Shown here: one piece after another, positions 21,977 through 32,737 of the stretch
Layout: each line of letters starts with the position of its first letter
How positions within the stretch are numbered: the stretch's first letter is position 1
Source of the DNA: Schistosoma haematobium
Taxonomy: Eukaryota > Platyhelminthes > Trematoda > Strigeidida > Schistosomatidae
Assembly: GCF_000699445.3 (NCBI RefSeq)
Contig: NC_067195.1
Coordinates: forward strand, 88,774,569 to 88,838,568
DNA: 64,000 nucleotides
Direction of reading: 5' to 3'
The notes under the pieces: generated by a model
Database searches by the model: none
What the model was told of the DNA's origin: nothing
What the model saw: the letters and a program-made list of their open reading frames with translations, nothing else
Translations under genes and position numbers: made by a program

Positions 21977-22485
21977 TGTTATACCATAACGAGAATTATG
22001 AATGGTGACGTTTGAGAACTAATTACGGACCAATACGGCACATATAATTTTATTCTATAAATAAACTATGCACATTCATGTTCCTCTCATTATAAGCTTA
22101 ATTTTGACTCATAGACTATTATTATAGGATTTACTATTCTTGAGTTATACCTAGTCTATCAATTACTACCTCACACATTCACAGCCACTTATGGCTAGAT
22201 GTACTAAGAATGTGTATTTTCTGTATTTTATGGTGTGGTGTGGTTTGTTTGGTTTGTATATAAACCAGGTATGTTTGAATTACATGATTCATAACGTGGA
22301 GGTTGAGATTAGTGTCCTGGACTCAATAGACAGGCGGGGCTAGGCAGGAAGCAGAACTGATAAGGACTCTAGAATGCTCGTACGGATTTTATGCGTTATT
22401 GGTCTAGTCGACAGTTCACTACTCTCTAATTGGCGGTATCATTACTTCACATCTTGATAGGGGCACAAGGTCGTAATTTATAACA
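21977..22485 (+). mobile_element. Solo LTR, family LTR-A
   Basis: Plus-strand copy of the LTR-A family (TGTTATACC to TTATAACA). It contains GTATATAAACC (22257) as a candidate TATA box and GCGGGGCTAGGCAGGAAGCAG downstream, as in the 12669-13148 copy. No clear target duplication is visible at the ends, so the exact borders are uncertain by a few bases. Confidence 0.75.
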
Positions 22486-22764
22486 GCACTAACATATAAA
22501 TATTCATATGCTTTATCATTTCATAAGCCTTCCATAACCTTTATCATTATCCTACTAATTTGTATTAATATAATATAAAGCATTTGAATTGGTTGTAAAT
22601 ACTTATTACTAATGTTTCTAGGTTTTAAATAGCTAACAAGAATCTATGCAATAAAAAAAGTAACTTTATTCTCTTATGCTTGTTTTCGTTTTAATCACAT
22701 TTATCAAGGGGAAAAATTGTACGAGAAGACAAATATCTATCTAGTTCCTTTTTTGCCCGCCCCC

Positions 22765-23278
22765 CAAACGCCCTGATACGGCCGAGATTAGGGAGAGTCC
22801 GCTCACCCACCCGAAATGCTCACAAATGGCCACGTGCAAACAACTACTGTCAGGGAAGTCCTACTCACTACCTCCTTGCAGTATTACTGTCGTTTAGGAA
22901 ATTCAGAGGACAATAGTGAATGTCCAGTACTTTACTCAGGTTGTTGGACAGAGGGTGTTCACCTAGAGGAGTTGGAAAACTCTGATTCCAAACCAACGGT
23001 GTAAACAGCTCTAGGATCTTGAGGGAACAAATGGCGTATGAATCTATTGCTGGTCAGTGGCTACCATGGGACTTCATCTCTTGACGTTGCTCCATTGCCT
23101 TTTGGTCAGACCTTTAAATCAAAGGCTACGGTTGTGGCCTCTCAACAAAACCACCTGCTTAGGTTTAGACACCCGGGCAGTACCATAGCCCACACACAAA
23201 TCAAGTGACTTGTGTGGTGTATATGCATTCGGTGACCCTTTGTACTAATATTTATGTGTTCAAATAAATAAATAAAAT
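22765..23278 (+). repeat. D repeat, near full length
   Basis: An interspersed repeat of about 0.5 kb. It starts near CCCTGATACGGCCGAG, includes GGCCACGTGC, GGAAGTCCTACTCAC, GGAACAAATGGCGTATGAA and CACCCGGGCAGTA, and ends TGTGTTCAAATAAATAAATA. The A-rich tail suggests retroposition. No tRNA-like boxes or hammerhead core were found. At least six other copies occur in the window. Confidence 0.85.
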
Positions 23279-23324
23279 AGTTCCTGCTTAGAAAATCCTT
23301 TTTGTTTTGTCATTAATAATAATA

Positions 23325-23472
23325 ATGAAGCTGGGTGACACGGGATCGAATCCGTCTGGGAGCACCAGTTCCCTCAAGATAACAGGTACACCTTGCTGAT
23401 GAGTGCCAAGTAGCACGAAACCCTGGTTTAGGGTTTCCTGTCGATTACCTCAAACCATGATCTAATAATACT
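23325..23472 (+). mobile_element. B-SINE copy
   Basis: Starts within a tRNA-like head (AAGCTGGGTGACACGG, B box GGATCGAATCC), continues GAGCACCAGTTCCCTCAAGAT and the hammerhead, and ends CTACC-like ATTACCTCAAACCATGATCT. The upstream A box is missing, so the copy is 5'-truncated. Confidence 0.8.
23388..23436 (+). ncRNA. B-SINE hammerhead, stem III degraded
   Basis: Core CTGATGA (23395-23401) and stem II GTGC/GCAC are intact, as is GAAA. The palindromic stem III ACCCGGGT with GTC is degraded here (ACCCTGGTTTAGGG), so no correct cleavage triplet follows. It is probably inactive. Confidence 0.7.
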
Positions 23473-24590
23473 GTACATTTCAATTTGAAATTTGTTATAA
23501 ATGAGTGCTTATTACATCATTGTAATAATACACAACCAACAATATCTATTACATGGGATACTAGAAACCTCACTTAAATACCTTTTTCTATAAGTTAGTT
23601 TGTTTCTTGCTACTGTGATTATACTAGTGACCAGTGTTTCCAAAAGAGGTAGAACTCATTTTTAATTTCAGTCAGTGGGGGAGTAAGTACGATTCTGCTA
23701 TTTTCAGTGCTGTAGTTGGTGACTTCATAAAAATTGACTTTAAATAAAACAATTTATCTATACAACCGGTTAGATAGTTTATAACAAACTGCATACCAAT
23801 TTGTGTACAATCCAATTAAAGTTAAAAAGAGTTAACATCTGATGCTTACTTACATTTTGGGAGTTGATTAGAAAGAAAACAAGTAAATTATAATTTATTT
23901 CGTACTACTGATGGTACTGAGATACGACAATAGTCAGGTATTTTCTTTAGATAACTAATACCTTAACTGATGCTGCCTTCTCAAAAATGGAGTTGGGAAA
24001 GGTTGACCCTAAAATTGTTACACTCCATGAATTTTCTTATCCGGTGGTAAGCCTTTTTAAAGTACAGGGCTAATATACTAAAGATTCTCATAAAAACACC
24101 AGCCGTGATCGTCCTTAAGCAGTTATTCCTTCCACTCTGCTGCAATACCCTCAAGTCTTTATAAACACCATTAACCCAGTTTCATTTACAGGTTCCTTAA
24201 TAAGATATATTCTTTCAAGATACAAGTAACCGAGAAGTGATAACCAGCCTCACGCCTCTGAAAACACTCGAGGTTACCTTGTGTACGATCAAATGTCCTT
24301 GTTACTTAATATTTCTCCCATCCCACGATTAATTCTTCTCCTGTAACTTTATCACTAAGGGCCGACAATGCTAATGGTCGGAGTGCATGAAATATTATTC
24401 CTTGTCTCTTGAAATAGGGTTTTAAACTACACGTTGAGTCTTTTAATGTTTAAATCATATGTCAAATATAATGACAGACATCTTTAGCTGTGACTCTAAA
24501 ATCCTGTGCTATCGATGTAAGCTGTTTCCGAAACACACATACATGACCCGATTGTGGTCATCCATCTAGTCTCTCCTAGTCAGTAAAGAA
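23473..24590. other. AT-rich, possible decayed LINE upstream part
   Basis: There is no assignable gene. The segment just before 24591 may be decayed 5' sequence of the LINE-2 copy that follows. Confidence 0.3.
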
Positions 24591-25170
24591 AACCGACAGC
24601 ATTTACCTTTCATTTATCTAGAGACTTGACTTCCAACTTCCGTGGCCTTGCTGGTATAGGTATAGCACTAAGTTTAAAGGCAAAATAGGCTCTTCTGGAC
24701 TAGATTCTAAAAGACAGTTTCTTGTGAGTTGTTCAACTAAGATAAGAGATAAGAAAAGAGAAAGTCACAGACATACGTTGTTTTCTACTTGTCTTCTCTG
24801 TCTATCGTCCAACTGATTGAGATTCCGAAGAAGTAAAGTGTGAGTTTTACCGACAGCTTTCCGCTTTCCCTCAAAAAAGACAAACACTCAAACATCGTAG
24901 TCGTAGCATGTGATTTTAGTGCCAAAGTAGTTAGTATTCTGAGCGAAATTGAAATGCACTTAAGTGGGTCTTACGATGTCTCGGCTCAGTGAATAGATAT
25001 TGGCGACCGAGTGTTGAATGTATGCTTAGATAACATTTTATTGTTAGCAAATACCAACTTTAAGTATACAGAAAAATATAGTCTGAAATGGAGCATATAT
25101 TTAGACTCCAGGTATGCTATTGCTAGGTTTGAAGTTATCACGAGTTCACTTAATGTGTGAACGAGAACAA
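24591..25170 (+). pseudogene. LINE-2 endonuclease (EEP) remnant
   Basis: Broken-frame translation gives GVALLGIGIALSLKAK-like sequence (24645-24680), SVYRPTD (about 24800; YAPTD is expected), VVVACDFSAKV where GDxNAxVG is expected (24895-24930) and DIGDRVLNVCLDNILLLANTNF (24993-25060). LDSRYAIARFE stands where the SDHxLV block is expected (25105-25135). Motif order identifies an endonuclease domain of a non-LTR element distinct from RTE-1. Catalytic residues are mostly lost. Confidence 0.65.
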
Positions 25171-25431
25171 AGACTCAGTGACCAAAGACCAGTAAGCTAG
25201 CTATTTGATGCGTCTCAGCCCCACTAACTAGAGGGGGAAGTCCAAGCTTGGAATGGGAAAGTATATTCTGCAACAGTCAGAAACGAGCTATCACACAGCG
25301 ATCCACAAACACAATTCAAACGTATAGCTATCAATTATATGTATATAATCGGTATTACCATGGAAGTATTTCTAAACATTTAATCGATAAGTTAGTCAAT
25401 GGACTACCATAGAAATGTTTAAACATTTAAT

Positions 25432-25551
25432 CGATAAGAATAGTTTAGTTCATTAACAATTATACGGTAAAATATACGTATAGTATAGGTTCACAAATGG
25501 ATCTCAAAATTTACCACTGATTATTCTTATCGAGACATAACAGCTATGGTG
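25432..25551 (-). mobile_element. LTR-A fragment
   Basis: Matches the right 120 bp of the LTR-A copies (ATAGTTTAGTT, ATACGTATAGTATAGGTTCA, ATTCTTATCGAGACATAACA). The rest of the LTR is missing on the left. Confidence 0.7.
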
Positions 25552-26514
25552 CAAGTACTTGTTCGTCTGTCTTGTTGAATGCAGAAAAACCAAAACAGGA
25601 ATTCAGCTTAATAGAAACGGTAGTGATATCTACTGGTATCGTAAACAAAAATGTCAATAGAAATCGAAAAAGAACGGCGCTGTGGTTCGTTTTTAATCTA
25701 AGAGATTAGATCTTTGAACAAAACATTTAGAGGAAAAGTTCAACTGACCTCCAGTTACTCACTGTCTTCGAACGACCTGCATAGTAAGTCGATATGAGTA
25801 CTCCATCTCGTGTTGTGGTTGAAAAAGTTATAGAAAATCTAATCCGACGGAGAACATCAGATGAATTAACCCCAAAAATCTTTGAGGATAATGATCCATT
25901 CTTAGCAGTTAAGTTACTGAGATCTTAGCTAGAATCCATCAACTGAACTTCATTCAATCAAACTGGTTTCGATTGCTGATCGATTCAGTTTATATGAAAG
26001 GTCAAAAATTTTATTGTGTCAATTACAGAGAAATCAATTTCATCTAAAATATTAGCCTTAGTAATAATCCAAAGTTAGTGTATAATGCTTTAGTATAAGA
26101 AGTAAAAAAGTGCCGGATTTAAGCCTAAGTATGACGATAAATATTGGGATACAGGTACATTCACCTAATGAGTTCCAAATAGAAGGAGATACATATTTAT
26201 AGGTTTAATTGTTAACCACCTTTCAGAATGGGATAAAAGTGTACTTTTTTTCAATATTTCCCTTAGGTTAATTAGACTAAATAAGAATATAAAGTATGAA
26301 GCATAAAATAGTTTTAATCTAATCTAATGATTAATTTTACATTAAGTAAAGAGTCACATGGGATCGAATATAAATTCAACTGAAACAGTTGACCTGTAAT
26401 AGGTTAAATCATTTAAATAAAAGAAAAAAAATAGAGTGGTAACAATGATTGGATGAATTCACTTGGTATTGTTTGCTTATATTTTCTTATTGTTGTTAAG
26501 GACTAATCAATTGC
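25552..26514. other. Unassigned, with a short ORF
   Basis: A 44-codon ORF at 25794-25928 (MSTPSRVVVEKVIENLIRR, then TSDELTPKIFEDNDPF) has balanced composition and could be a coding relic such as the start of a gag. No homology is recognised. The rest is AT-rich. Confidence 0.3.
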
Positions 26515-26715
26515 AGATACAAAGTGACTATCAGGACTCAGTAGTTAAGTGGATAATGGGAGGGCGTTTAAAGCGAACAGTACTAGGTTCGAGTTCCGTG
26601 GTGAACATCAAGTCTGGGATGGGTGTACATCCAGCTGACGAGTTCTAAATGGGATGAAACGTGCGTCCTAGATTTCAGTACTAGCTACTATCCATCTTAG
26701 CTCAATAATTTGATG
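26515..26715 (+). mobile_element. SM-alpha-like repeat with good hammerhead
   Basis: A tRNA-like head (ACTCAGTAGTTAAGTGG; B box GGTTCGAGTTCC at 26586), then AACATCAAGTCTGGGATGGG and the hammerhead, then GCTACTATCCATCTT. The order matches the schistosome SM-alpha repeat, whose transcripts are known to self-cleave. Confidence 0.85.
26629..26673 (+). ncRNA. SM-alpha-type hammerhead ribozyme
   Basis: Stem I is ATCCAG (26629-26634) with CTAGAT (26668-26673), one mismatch. Core CTGACGA (26635-26641). Stem II GTTCT/GGGAT pairs with wobbles. GAAA is at 26656-26659. Stem III is the short self-complementary ACGTGCGT. The predicted cleavage is after GTC (26665-26667). All core residues fit the CUGAnGA / GAAA / NUH rules, so activity is plausible. 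Confidence 0.8.
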
Positions 26716-26924
26716 ATTTTACGAATTAACATGAAAAAAATCAAAATGAATATCTATTATAGCACTTGAACAGTTTGTACATATCGAAACGTTACATTTT
26801 TTAACGATAAAACCGAGTGATCATTGGAGGATTTACAATTTATTCCTTTTCTTGTACGAAAAACCTATGAAATTAGTAGATTGAATCATTAACAATAATA
26901 AAATGATAAATAATTTATTTAATA

Positions 26925-27135
26925 GTTGAAGTCATGAGTCAATTGAACCTAGACATTACCATAGAAAACTTGGAAGCACTGGACGGCCAAATCGTCCTGT
27001 GATGGGACTCCTCAGTAGTACGCGCTCACAACCCCACTCATGCGACTCGAACCCAAGACCTATCGGTCTCGCGCGCGAACACTTAACCTCTAGACTACTG
27101 ATCCGGCATTCAACGGTGTTAATGTCTAAGCAGAT
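26925..27135 (-). mobile_element. T-SINE copy, dead hammerhead
   Basis: Minus-strand copy from the 3' part to upstream of the tRNA-like head (CTCGAACCC B box, CGCGCGCGAACACTTAACC). In the hammerhead (about 27022-26976) GAAA has become GATT, which should abolish cleavage. CTGAGGA and CCGTC remain. Confidence 0.85.
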
Positions 27136-27384
27136 TACCTCAACCTAATAAGTCGTTGTGGAAGTTAAAATAAACGATGATCAGCTTAACTGTTGTTAAC
27201 AACATTTAAGTAGATACAATTCAATGATATTTCGAGAACAAATATCTACGAAGAATAAATGATTTGGTTCTCATCAACTACTTACAAACTGTAATATCAG
27301 ACTAAAAATTGTAATTACAAAATCGATTGAAATTACTTATACAAATGAATTTAGTTCCTACACAGTTTTTAAACACATATGTGT

Positions 27385-27460
27385 GTGGTGTTATTTATTT
27401 GAACACATAAATATCAGTACGAAGGGGAATCAGATACATATGCGCCACATAGTAATAATA
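27385..27460 (-). repeat. D repeat 3' end fragment
   Basis: TTATTTATTTGAACACATAAATATCAGTACGAAG-type sequence through CATATGCGCCACA is the last 70 bp of the D repeat in antisense, a strongly 5'-truncated copy. Confidence 0.8.
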
Positions 27461-27614
27461 ATTAAAATGTGAAGAGATATAGAATGTAAGGTGTGTATGA
27501 GAAAAAAGAAGTACGACAATGAACAGAAATTAGTGTATGATAGTGAAACAACAATATTGGGAGAGACAGTTGAGTTAGCAATAGTACAGCCACAGAGAAT
27601 TTCTCCACTTAAAG

Positions 27615-28410
27615 ACGTTCCGTCTTTTTTATGAAGAAAGTATAATAATGCTACAGCAGGATCGCCACTGGCTTCTATTCTAAGCCATGTATGATAATGT
27701 CTCTATTCACTGTATTGCATCGTCTCTAGAACCCGTACCAGGGAGTTGTGAAGGACCAACGGAAGATAGTCCTGTACAGCTTTCTTTCATACTACTACAC
27801 CATGTCATACACTGACCACCTTCGCTTTTTCCAACCAGTTTTAGAGTCGGAAAATAATGCACGACGTGGAATTCTCTGGGACGACATTTGTAGAACATGT
27901 CCAAACCACCGAAGTCGGTGTTTCAAGATGGTGACATCAATTGCATTATCGTCTCTGTGCCCGAACACACGATGCCGAACCTCTGCATTACTAACATGGT
28001 GTTGCCACAGAATGTCAACAATCCTTCGGAGACAACGATGATCAAACACAGAGAGTCGTCTTACATCCTCAACTGGGAGAGGCCAGGATTCACAAGCATA
28101 GAGCAGAACTGTTCTCACCGACGCGTTGTAGATCCGACCTTTTACAGCCAAACTGACATCATGAAGGTACCAAACATGGCCCAAATTGACATAAGCCACT
28201 TTGTTTTTCACCATAAGTAAATTGATTTAATCACTCGCGTTACCACCAGCACTTATCCAACTACCTAGATACACGAACTTCTCGACTAATTCTATCTGCT
28301 CACTACCCAGGGTGAGTATAGGATCAGGGTCCTGCCAATCTTTTAAAAGTACTTTGCACTTCGAAGGTGCAAAGAACATACCATACCTACGAACACTAAT
28401 TGCAAAATCT
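27615..28410 (-). pseudogene. LINE-2 reverse transcriptase C-terminal region
   Basis: In minus-strand order come a segment following RT motif C (MFFAPSKCKVLLK-like), a GSEQIELVEKFVYLGSWIS-like block, a 139-codon open stretch (28214-27795) and a tail. The open stretch contains RIYNASVRTVLLYACESWPL, FDHRCLRRIVDILW, VSNAEVRHRVFG and LKHRLRWFGHVLQM. The tail matches PGTGSRDDAIQ and WLRIEASGDP-type ends. The pattern resembles the C-terminus of RTE-like elements but is a different lineage from RTE-1. Frameshifts near 28214 and 27795 break it. Confidence 0.75.
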
Positions 28411-28853
28411 GTGCTCCGGGAAAGGCATAGATGTTTGTGTATGGTATGGTAGGGATGTAAGTAAAGTTAAGAAATTAGATAAAATATTACAAATATATAT
28501 TTTATATAGAATAGAATACATTACAATATTGATAATAACAAAATACCAACAATTTAGAAACAAATAATGACACAATAAATAAACTCTAATCATGAGTAAA
28601 AGTAAAATAGATCACAATCAGTTAAAATAAGACTACTGATCTAGAAGACAGTCGAAAAATGATGTTGTACTGCTATCAACTGAAAGAAACGGTTACAGAA
28701 GAAGATCCGATTATTTAATGGGAAAATGTTTGTATCGTCAAGGCGGAGAAAGATTAATAACTCCCTAATTTGGAATATAAATCAAACTTCTTATACTGGA
28801 TAGTAACACCTTCAGAGAACTTCAAAAAACCTGGAGCTTGTTTGTTTATTAAT
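28411..28853. other. AT-rich, no recognisable feature
   Basis: Nothing assignable was seen. Confidence 0.4.
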
Positions 28854-29212
28854 TGATAAGTCTTGTCGATCGAACGCTATATTCGTTTTCCTAAGCTATT
28901 CTGGTAACCTACAGTCTAGGACTACACAGCGACTTGAACACCAGAGAGAGAAGACACAAGTATGAGAGAAAATACTTTATCCCAAGGTTCCTTTTTATAC
29001 AGAAAATCATGGGTATGTTATAGATGTTGGCGTCTGTTAAATCAACATCATTTTTCAGCCAATCCGTTAACAACATATTATGCTACCGACCAATAGTAGC
29101 ACGCCACGCTGGAATTCTCAAACGTTCCATCATACTCCGATTGGCTAGGACACTTTGGCTCCTTTTGGGCCTTTGGAGGCTCCGTTGAAGTTCTCCGGAA
29201 GCCGACTCAACA
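28854..29212 (-). mobile_element. Solo LTR, family LTR-B
   Basis: A 359 bp block with TG...CA ends. It is flanked by TTAAT (28849-28853) and TCAAT (29213-29217), which differ at one base and probably form an aged 5 bp duplication. On the minus strand a TATAAAAAGG box (complement near 29000) sits in a position suitable for an LTR promoter. It is related to 21184-21568. Confidence 0.8.
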
Positions 29213-29214
29213 TC

Positions 29215-29830
29215 AATCATTTTGAAAAAGAAAAAGAAAAAGAACTTCCAAGTACCAACAGATGTCTAATGAAGCATATTTCTGAAACGAATTCAAAAAG
29301 ACAAGGATTTATATATAAATTATATAAAATAAAATGTCTGTTTGCACAACTGATAGTGACTAACAGGAGAAGATACAAGTAAAACAACACAAAGGGATAG
29401 ACGGAAATATCAATAATGTTGACAATACTTTTATGAAAACGAAGTACCTTTACTTGGTGCAACAAAATTTAGAAGTAACATAAAAACATGTTATTTATCC
29501 TTTTCATGTTACCACCAACTGTGTATCCAAATTTACATGTATCTTCCAAAACAGTTACATTGGTAGAACAGAAAGTAGAGCCTACGTCCGATCCAAAAAA
29601 ACATATTCCAAAAAGTTTAAGATTAAATAGATTAAAAGCATTTAGCAACGCCATCGCAAGACATCTCTTTGACACAGTACATGAAGTTGATACATTGAAG
29701 TCCTTCAAGGTGATTAACAAACAATCAAACTCCAACCTTTTGAAATTTGCCAAAGCGATGGCAATCAGACGTATAAAACCAGATCTATGTATACAAAAAT
29801 AGACAGTAATAAACATTTCTTTGCCCTGGT
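29215..29830 (+). pseudogene. PLE C-terminal region, divergent lineage
   Basis: Plus-strand translation includes CLMKHISETNSK early, then a 104-codon ORF at 29488-29802. That ORF has RLKAFSNAIARHLFDTVHEVD, SFKVINKQSNSNLLKFAKAMAI and KPDLCIQK, and after a stop the sequence reads VINISLPW. This is the PLE C-terminal pattern around the GIY-YIG nuclease end, but diverged from the 6709-6945 and 20415-20568 copies, so a second PLE lineage is likely. The YIG motif itself is not seen. Confidence 0.6.
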
Positions 29831-30060
29831 AACATTACATCCCCCTCTTTTTATTTATTACGTCATTCATTATTTCAACTCTTTCTGAAGTTTAAATTAC
29901 ATTATTGTCATTTTTCTTTAATTCATAACTGACTGATTTCAATTCATATCTTCCTTCTTTTTTACCATGAATCTATTTTCAGTTGCTCAATTACACAATC
30001 ATCTAATGTTTGTTAACTTCATTAATTCTAATCCCTATTCCAATATTCTGGAACTTTCTC

Positions 30061-30500
30061 TTCAATTGATTCATGATTTCAACCAGTGCAATTTCTAAAA
30101 TCTCCACAAAACCCCTTCTGATAATAATCATCTGCTCACTAGTGACTGACTTCAAGAGATACTCCTGGAGTTCTAGTGAGAAGCCGTTACCAGTGGAGTT
30201 CAACTAGGTCTGTTGTGAGATATCAACTCACTGAAGACGATGGTGTACGGTGGCGCAACTTCGTGAATTGGTTAAAGTTAGACATTAACACCGTTGAATG
30301 CTGGCTCAGTGGTCTAGTTGGTTAAGCGCTTGGCGCGAGACTGATAGGTTCTGGATTCGAATCTCGCAGGGGGCGAGGTCATGGATGCACACTGCTGAGG
30401 AGTCCCATACAGGGACGAAACGGCTGTCCAATGCTTCCAGGTTTTTCATGGTGGTCTAGCTTCAAATGACTCATGATTTCAACCAGTGAAATTTATAAAT
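30061..30500 (+). mobile_element. T-SINE, longest plus-strand copy, with head-to-tail junction
   Basis: Starts with 3'-end sequence of another unit (CATGATTTCAACCAGTGCAA, CACAAAACCCCTTCTGATAA). It then runs through a full unit: AGTGACTGACTTCAAGAG, GTGGAGTTCAAC, the tRNA-like head (GGCTCAGTGGTCTAG, B box GGATTCGAATC), the hammerhead and the 3' part. The repeated CATGATTTCAACCAGTG at both ends makes it longer than one unit, like a tandem dimer or a copy of a circular template. Confidence 0.85.
30387..30434 (+). ncRNA. T-SINE hammerhead ribozyme
   Basis: Core CTGAGGA, perfect stem II GTCCC/GGGAC, GAAA, stem III ACGGCTGT (self-complementary with one G-T) and triplet GTC are all present. Stem I (ACACTG with CAATGC) has one internal mismatch. 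It is a plausible active type I hammerhead. Confidence 0.75.
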
Positions 30501-30754
30501 GAATTAGTTAATGGTTATATAATTAAGCATAAATCTAACCTGTGCAATTGCTGGACATTGAGTAGATTGATGCCGATAATGGAACTTCATTAATTGTTTA
30601 GGATATGAATAATAATTAATCATTTCTTCCAATCGAAGAAGATATATTCCTATATACAAAATGATTAAAAACAATAATCTATATTATAAAATCTTAACAT
30701 TACCATCTTGTTTATCATCAAAAATACTTAGAAAAAAAAGATCATTATCAGTGG

Positions 30755-31030
30755 TTCATACATCATTTGTTCCTTCAGGATTTTGGAGCTCATGTGTACC
30801 ATTGGTTTGGAATCAGGGTTTCCCAACTCACCTAGGTAGGTCCTCCATATTCATCAAATCAGATATAGCTCTGGATATTCGCTTTTCGTTGTCTCGATTT
30901 CGTAAACAACAGTAATGCCACAAGAAAGCAGTGAATAAAACTTCCCTGGTTGTGTACGCGTGGCCATTTCAAAGCATTTGCAGAGGAAGAGTTGATTCTC
31001 CCCACCCTCGACTGTACCAGGGCAATTAAT
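30755..31030 (-). repeat. D repeat 5' part
   Basis: Antisense copy of the first half of the D repeat (CATTTGTTCCTTCAGGAT, GGTTTGGAATCAGGG, TCCCCACCCTCG). The plus strand carries an ORF (30661-30915) that includes the shared VPSGFWSSCVPLVWNQGF peptide. Confidence 0.85.
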
Positions 31031-31415
31031 GAGAATAGAAAATCAATTTTCTATCCAAAGAAAGATTACATCTCTTACAACGGATTAAATATGTTAAACA
31101 GCTGAAATGGAAAGCTAAGTCATAATTTACAGTTTAAAATTCCCTGTAGAATATTTGAGCTAACAATTGATTTCAATAACTTCATTATCGGATCCTGTAG
31201 TTATAAGTCCATAATTGTTGTGGTATCATACAGAGGATAAAACAAATCATGTATTCATGAAACGGACCCTCATAACATCTAGAAGAAGCTATTCTATTTA
31301 CATTTCTTTTTGAATAATATTGTCTAAGTTATATTCACTTGGTGTTATTTTACTGGTATCTTCTTATTGTTATTTAGGACTGCCAATGATGAATCTTTTA
31401 TTAGGATATATCATC
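31031..31415. other. AT-rich, no recognisable feature
   Basis: Nothing assignable was seen. Confidence 0.4.
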
Positions 31416-31417
31416 AC

Positions 31418-31752
31418 AATTGATTGATCACTGGGTGGTGATCAATGTCATGCTTGTCTAGTCCTTATTAGTGCAGATCGAATGCTATCGATCATGTTGC
31501 AATGTGGCCACCAGTCTAGGTGACTCGACACTGCGGGCACTATGTATTGAGATTTAGATGATAGTTGGAGGTAGTCAACAGGAAACCCTGGACCCGGGTT
31601 TCGTGCTACTTGGCACTCGTCAGCAAGGTGTACCTGTAATCTTGAGGGAACTGGTGCTCCCTGGCGGATTCGATCTCGTGTCACCCAGCTTCACAGTCAG
31701 AGACGAAACCCGGGTCCAGGGTTTCCTGTTGACTACCTCCAACCACCATCTA
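31418..31752. mobile_element. B-SINE with inverted body between inverted arms
   Basis: A left module (31418-31552) starts with the hairpin TTGATCAC...GTGATCAA. An inverted arm (31554-31608), the body in minus orientation (31609-31701; hammerhead, then tRNA-like head with GATTCGATCTCG) and a direct right arm (31702-31751) follow. The two arms are inverted copies of the element's 3' end (CTACCTCCAACCACCATCT). The copy at 59003-59325 has the same left module and arms but the body in the opposite direction. Confidence 0.85.
31584..31632 (-). ncRNA. B-SINE hammerhead ribozyme, consensus-like
   Basis: On the minus strand: stem I ACCTTG with CAGGGT (one G-T pair), core CTGACGA, stem II GTGC/GCAC with loop CAAGTA, and GAAA. 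Stem III is the perfect palindrome ACCCGGGT and the triplet is GTC. No core deviation is visible, so this is one of the best candidate active ribozymes in the window. Confidence 0.82.
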
Positions 31753-32408
31753 TTAGCATATATGTATCCGGTGCAAACTGCTTCGATATACCACCTAAAG
31801 TCATAAGCTTTATAAGTAAAGATGGATATTATCTAAGATCTACAATCATAAATACCAATTGTTGCGTGTATCCATGGTAGATCTCTTCAAATATCCATTA
31901 ATGAATTATAAACACACACACACACATGCAATAAGGACCACCAAACACTCACACACACCTCATGTTCAAATATTTATTTCCTTATAAATTACAACATTTT
32001 CTCTTTTTGGTATTAATTTTTCACATGAATAAAGTTGTTAATTGAGGTTGAATTGATCAATCTGTTTTACCATAAAACAACCCGGAAAAAAAAAGAAAAA
32101 AAGAAACGCACAGTTAGCAACAAGTAAATAAATAAAATATCAGGAAATAACAAAATTTTAAATAAACATCAATCTCTTTATGGATTGATTAGCATAGACA
32201 TCATTATACATAATGCTAATAATGCTAATAATAAACGACGAAATCAATTGTATCCAACATAAATAATGGTGTAGGATAATAGCAGTTTAATCGGAGGGGG
32301 GTGAGGTGGGGGTGGGGGTAGAGAAATAAAAAGGAATAGAGAAAGAAAGTGAATGATAAGGTAAATAAATAACAATACTATTCATGTGTGGATAAACTAA
32401 AGGGGCAA

Positions 32409-32445
<37 letters not shown>

Positions 32446-32737
32446 GTAGTAGTAGTAGTAGTAGTAGTAGTTCAGGTGGTAACACTATTAGTTAAATAAA
32501 TGAGAATAAATAATCACCAAGCTATTTATATCAACAAAAATCACACCAATTTATAAATGTAAATATTATAGTAATAAACATTATAAAATAAAATAAATAT
32601 CACCAATGAACTATTTATTGTATTATGTTTAAACAGATGTGATAAATGAAAAAGATCATTTTGAAGAAAGAAAAATTTATTTATTCCTCATAACTGAAAT
32701 CAATTGTATCTAAGAGGTATGATTCATCAAACAATCA
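31753..32737. other. AT-rich with microsatellites
   Basis: A CA run lies at 31911-31926 and a compound ATT/TAG repeat at 32408-32471. No coding feature was recognised. Confidence 0.5.
32408..32471. repeat. Compound TTA/TAG microsatellite
   Basis: About 12 ATT units followed by about nine TAG units without interruption. The switch suggests a point change that was then amplified. Confidence 0.95.

Noticed and set aside
30300..30370. tRNA gene-like A and B boxes
   Set aside because: They belong to T-SINE heads. No cloverleaf with a proper acceptor stem was found, and the repeats recur many times.
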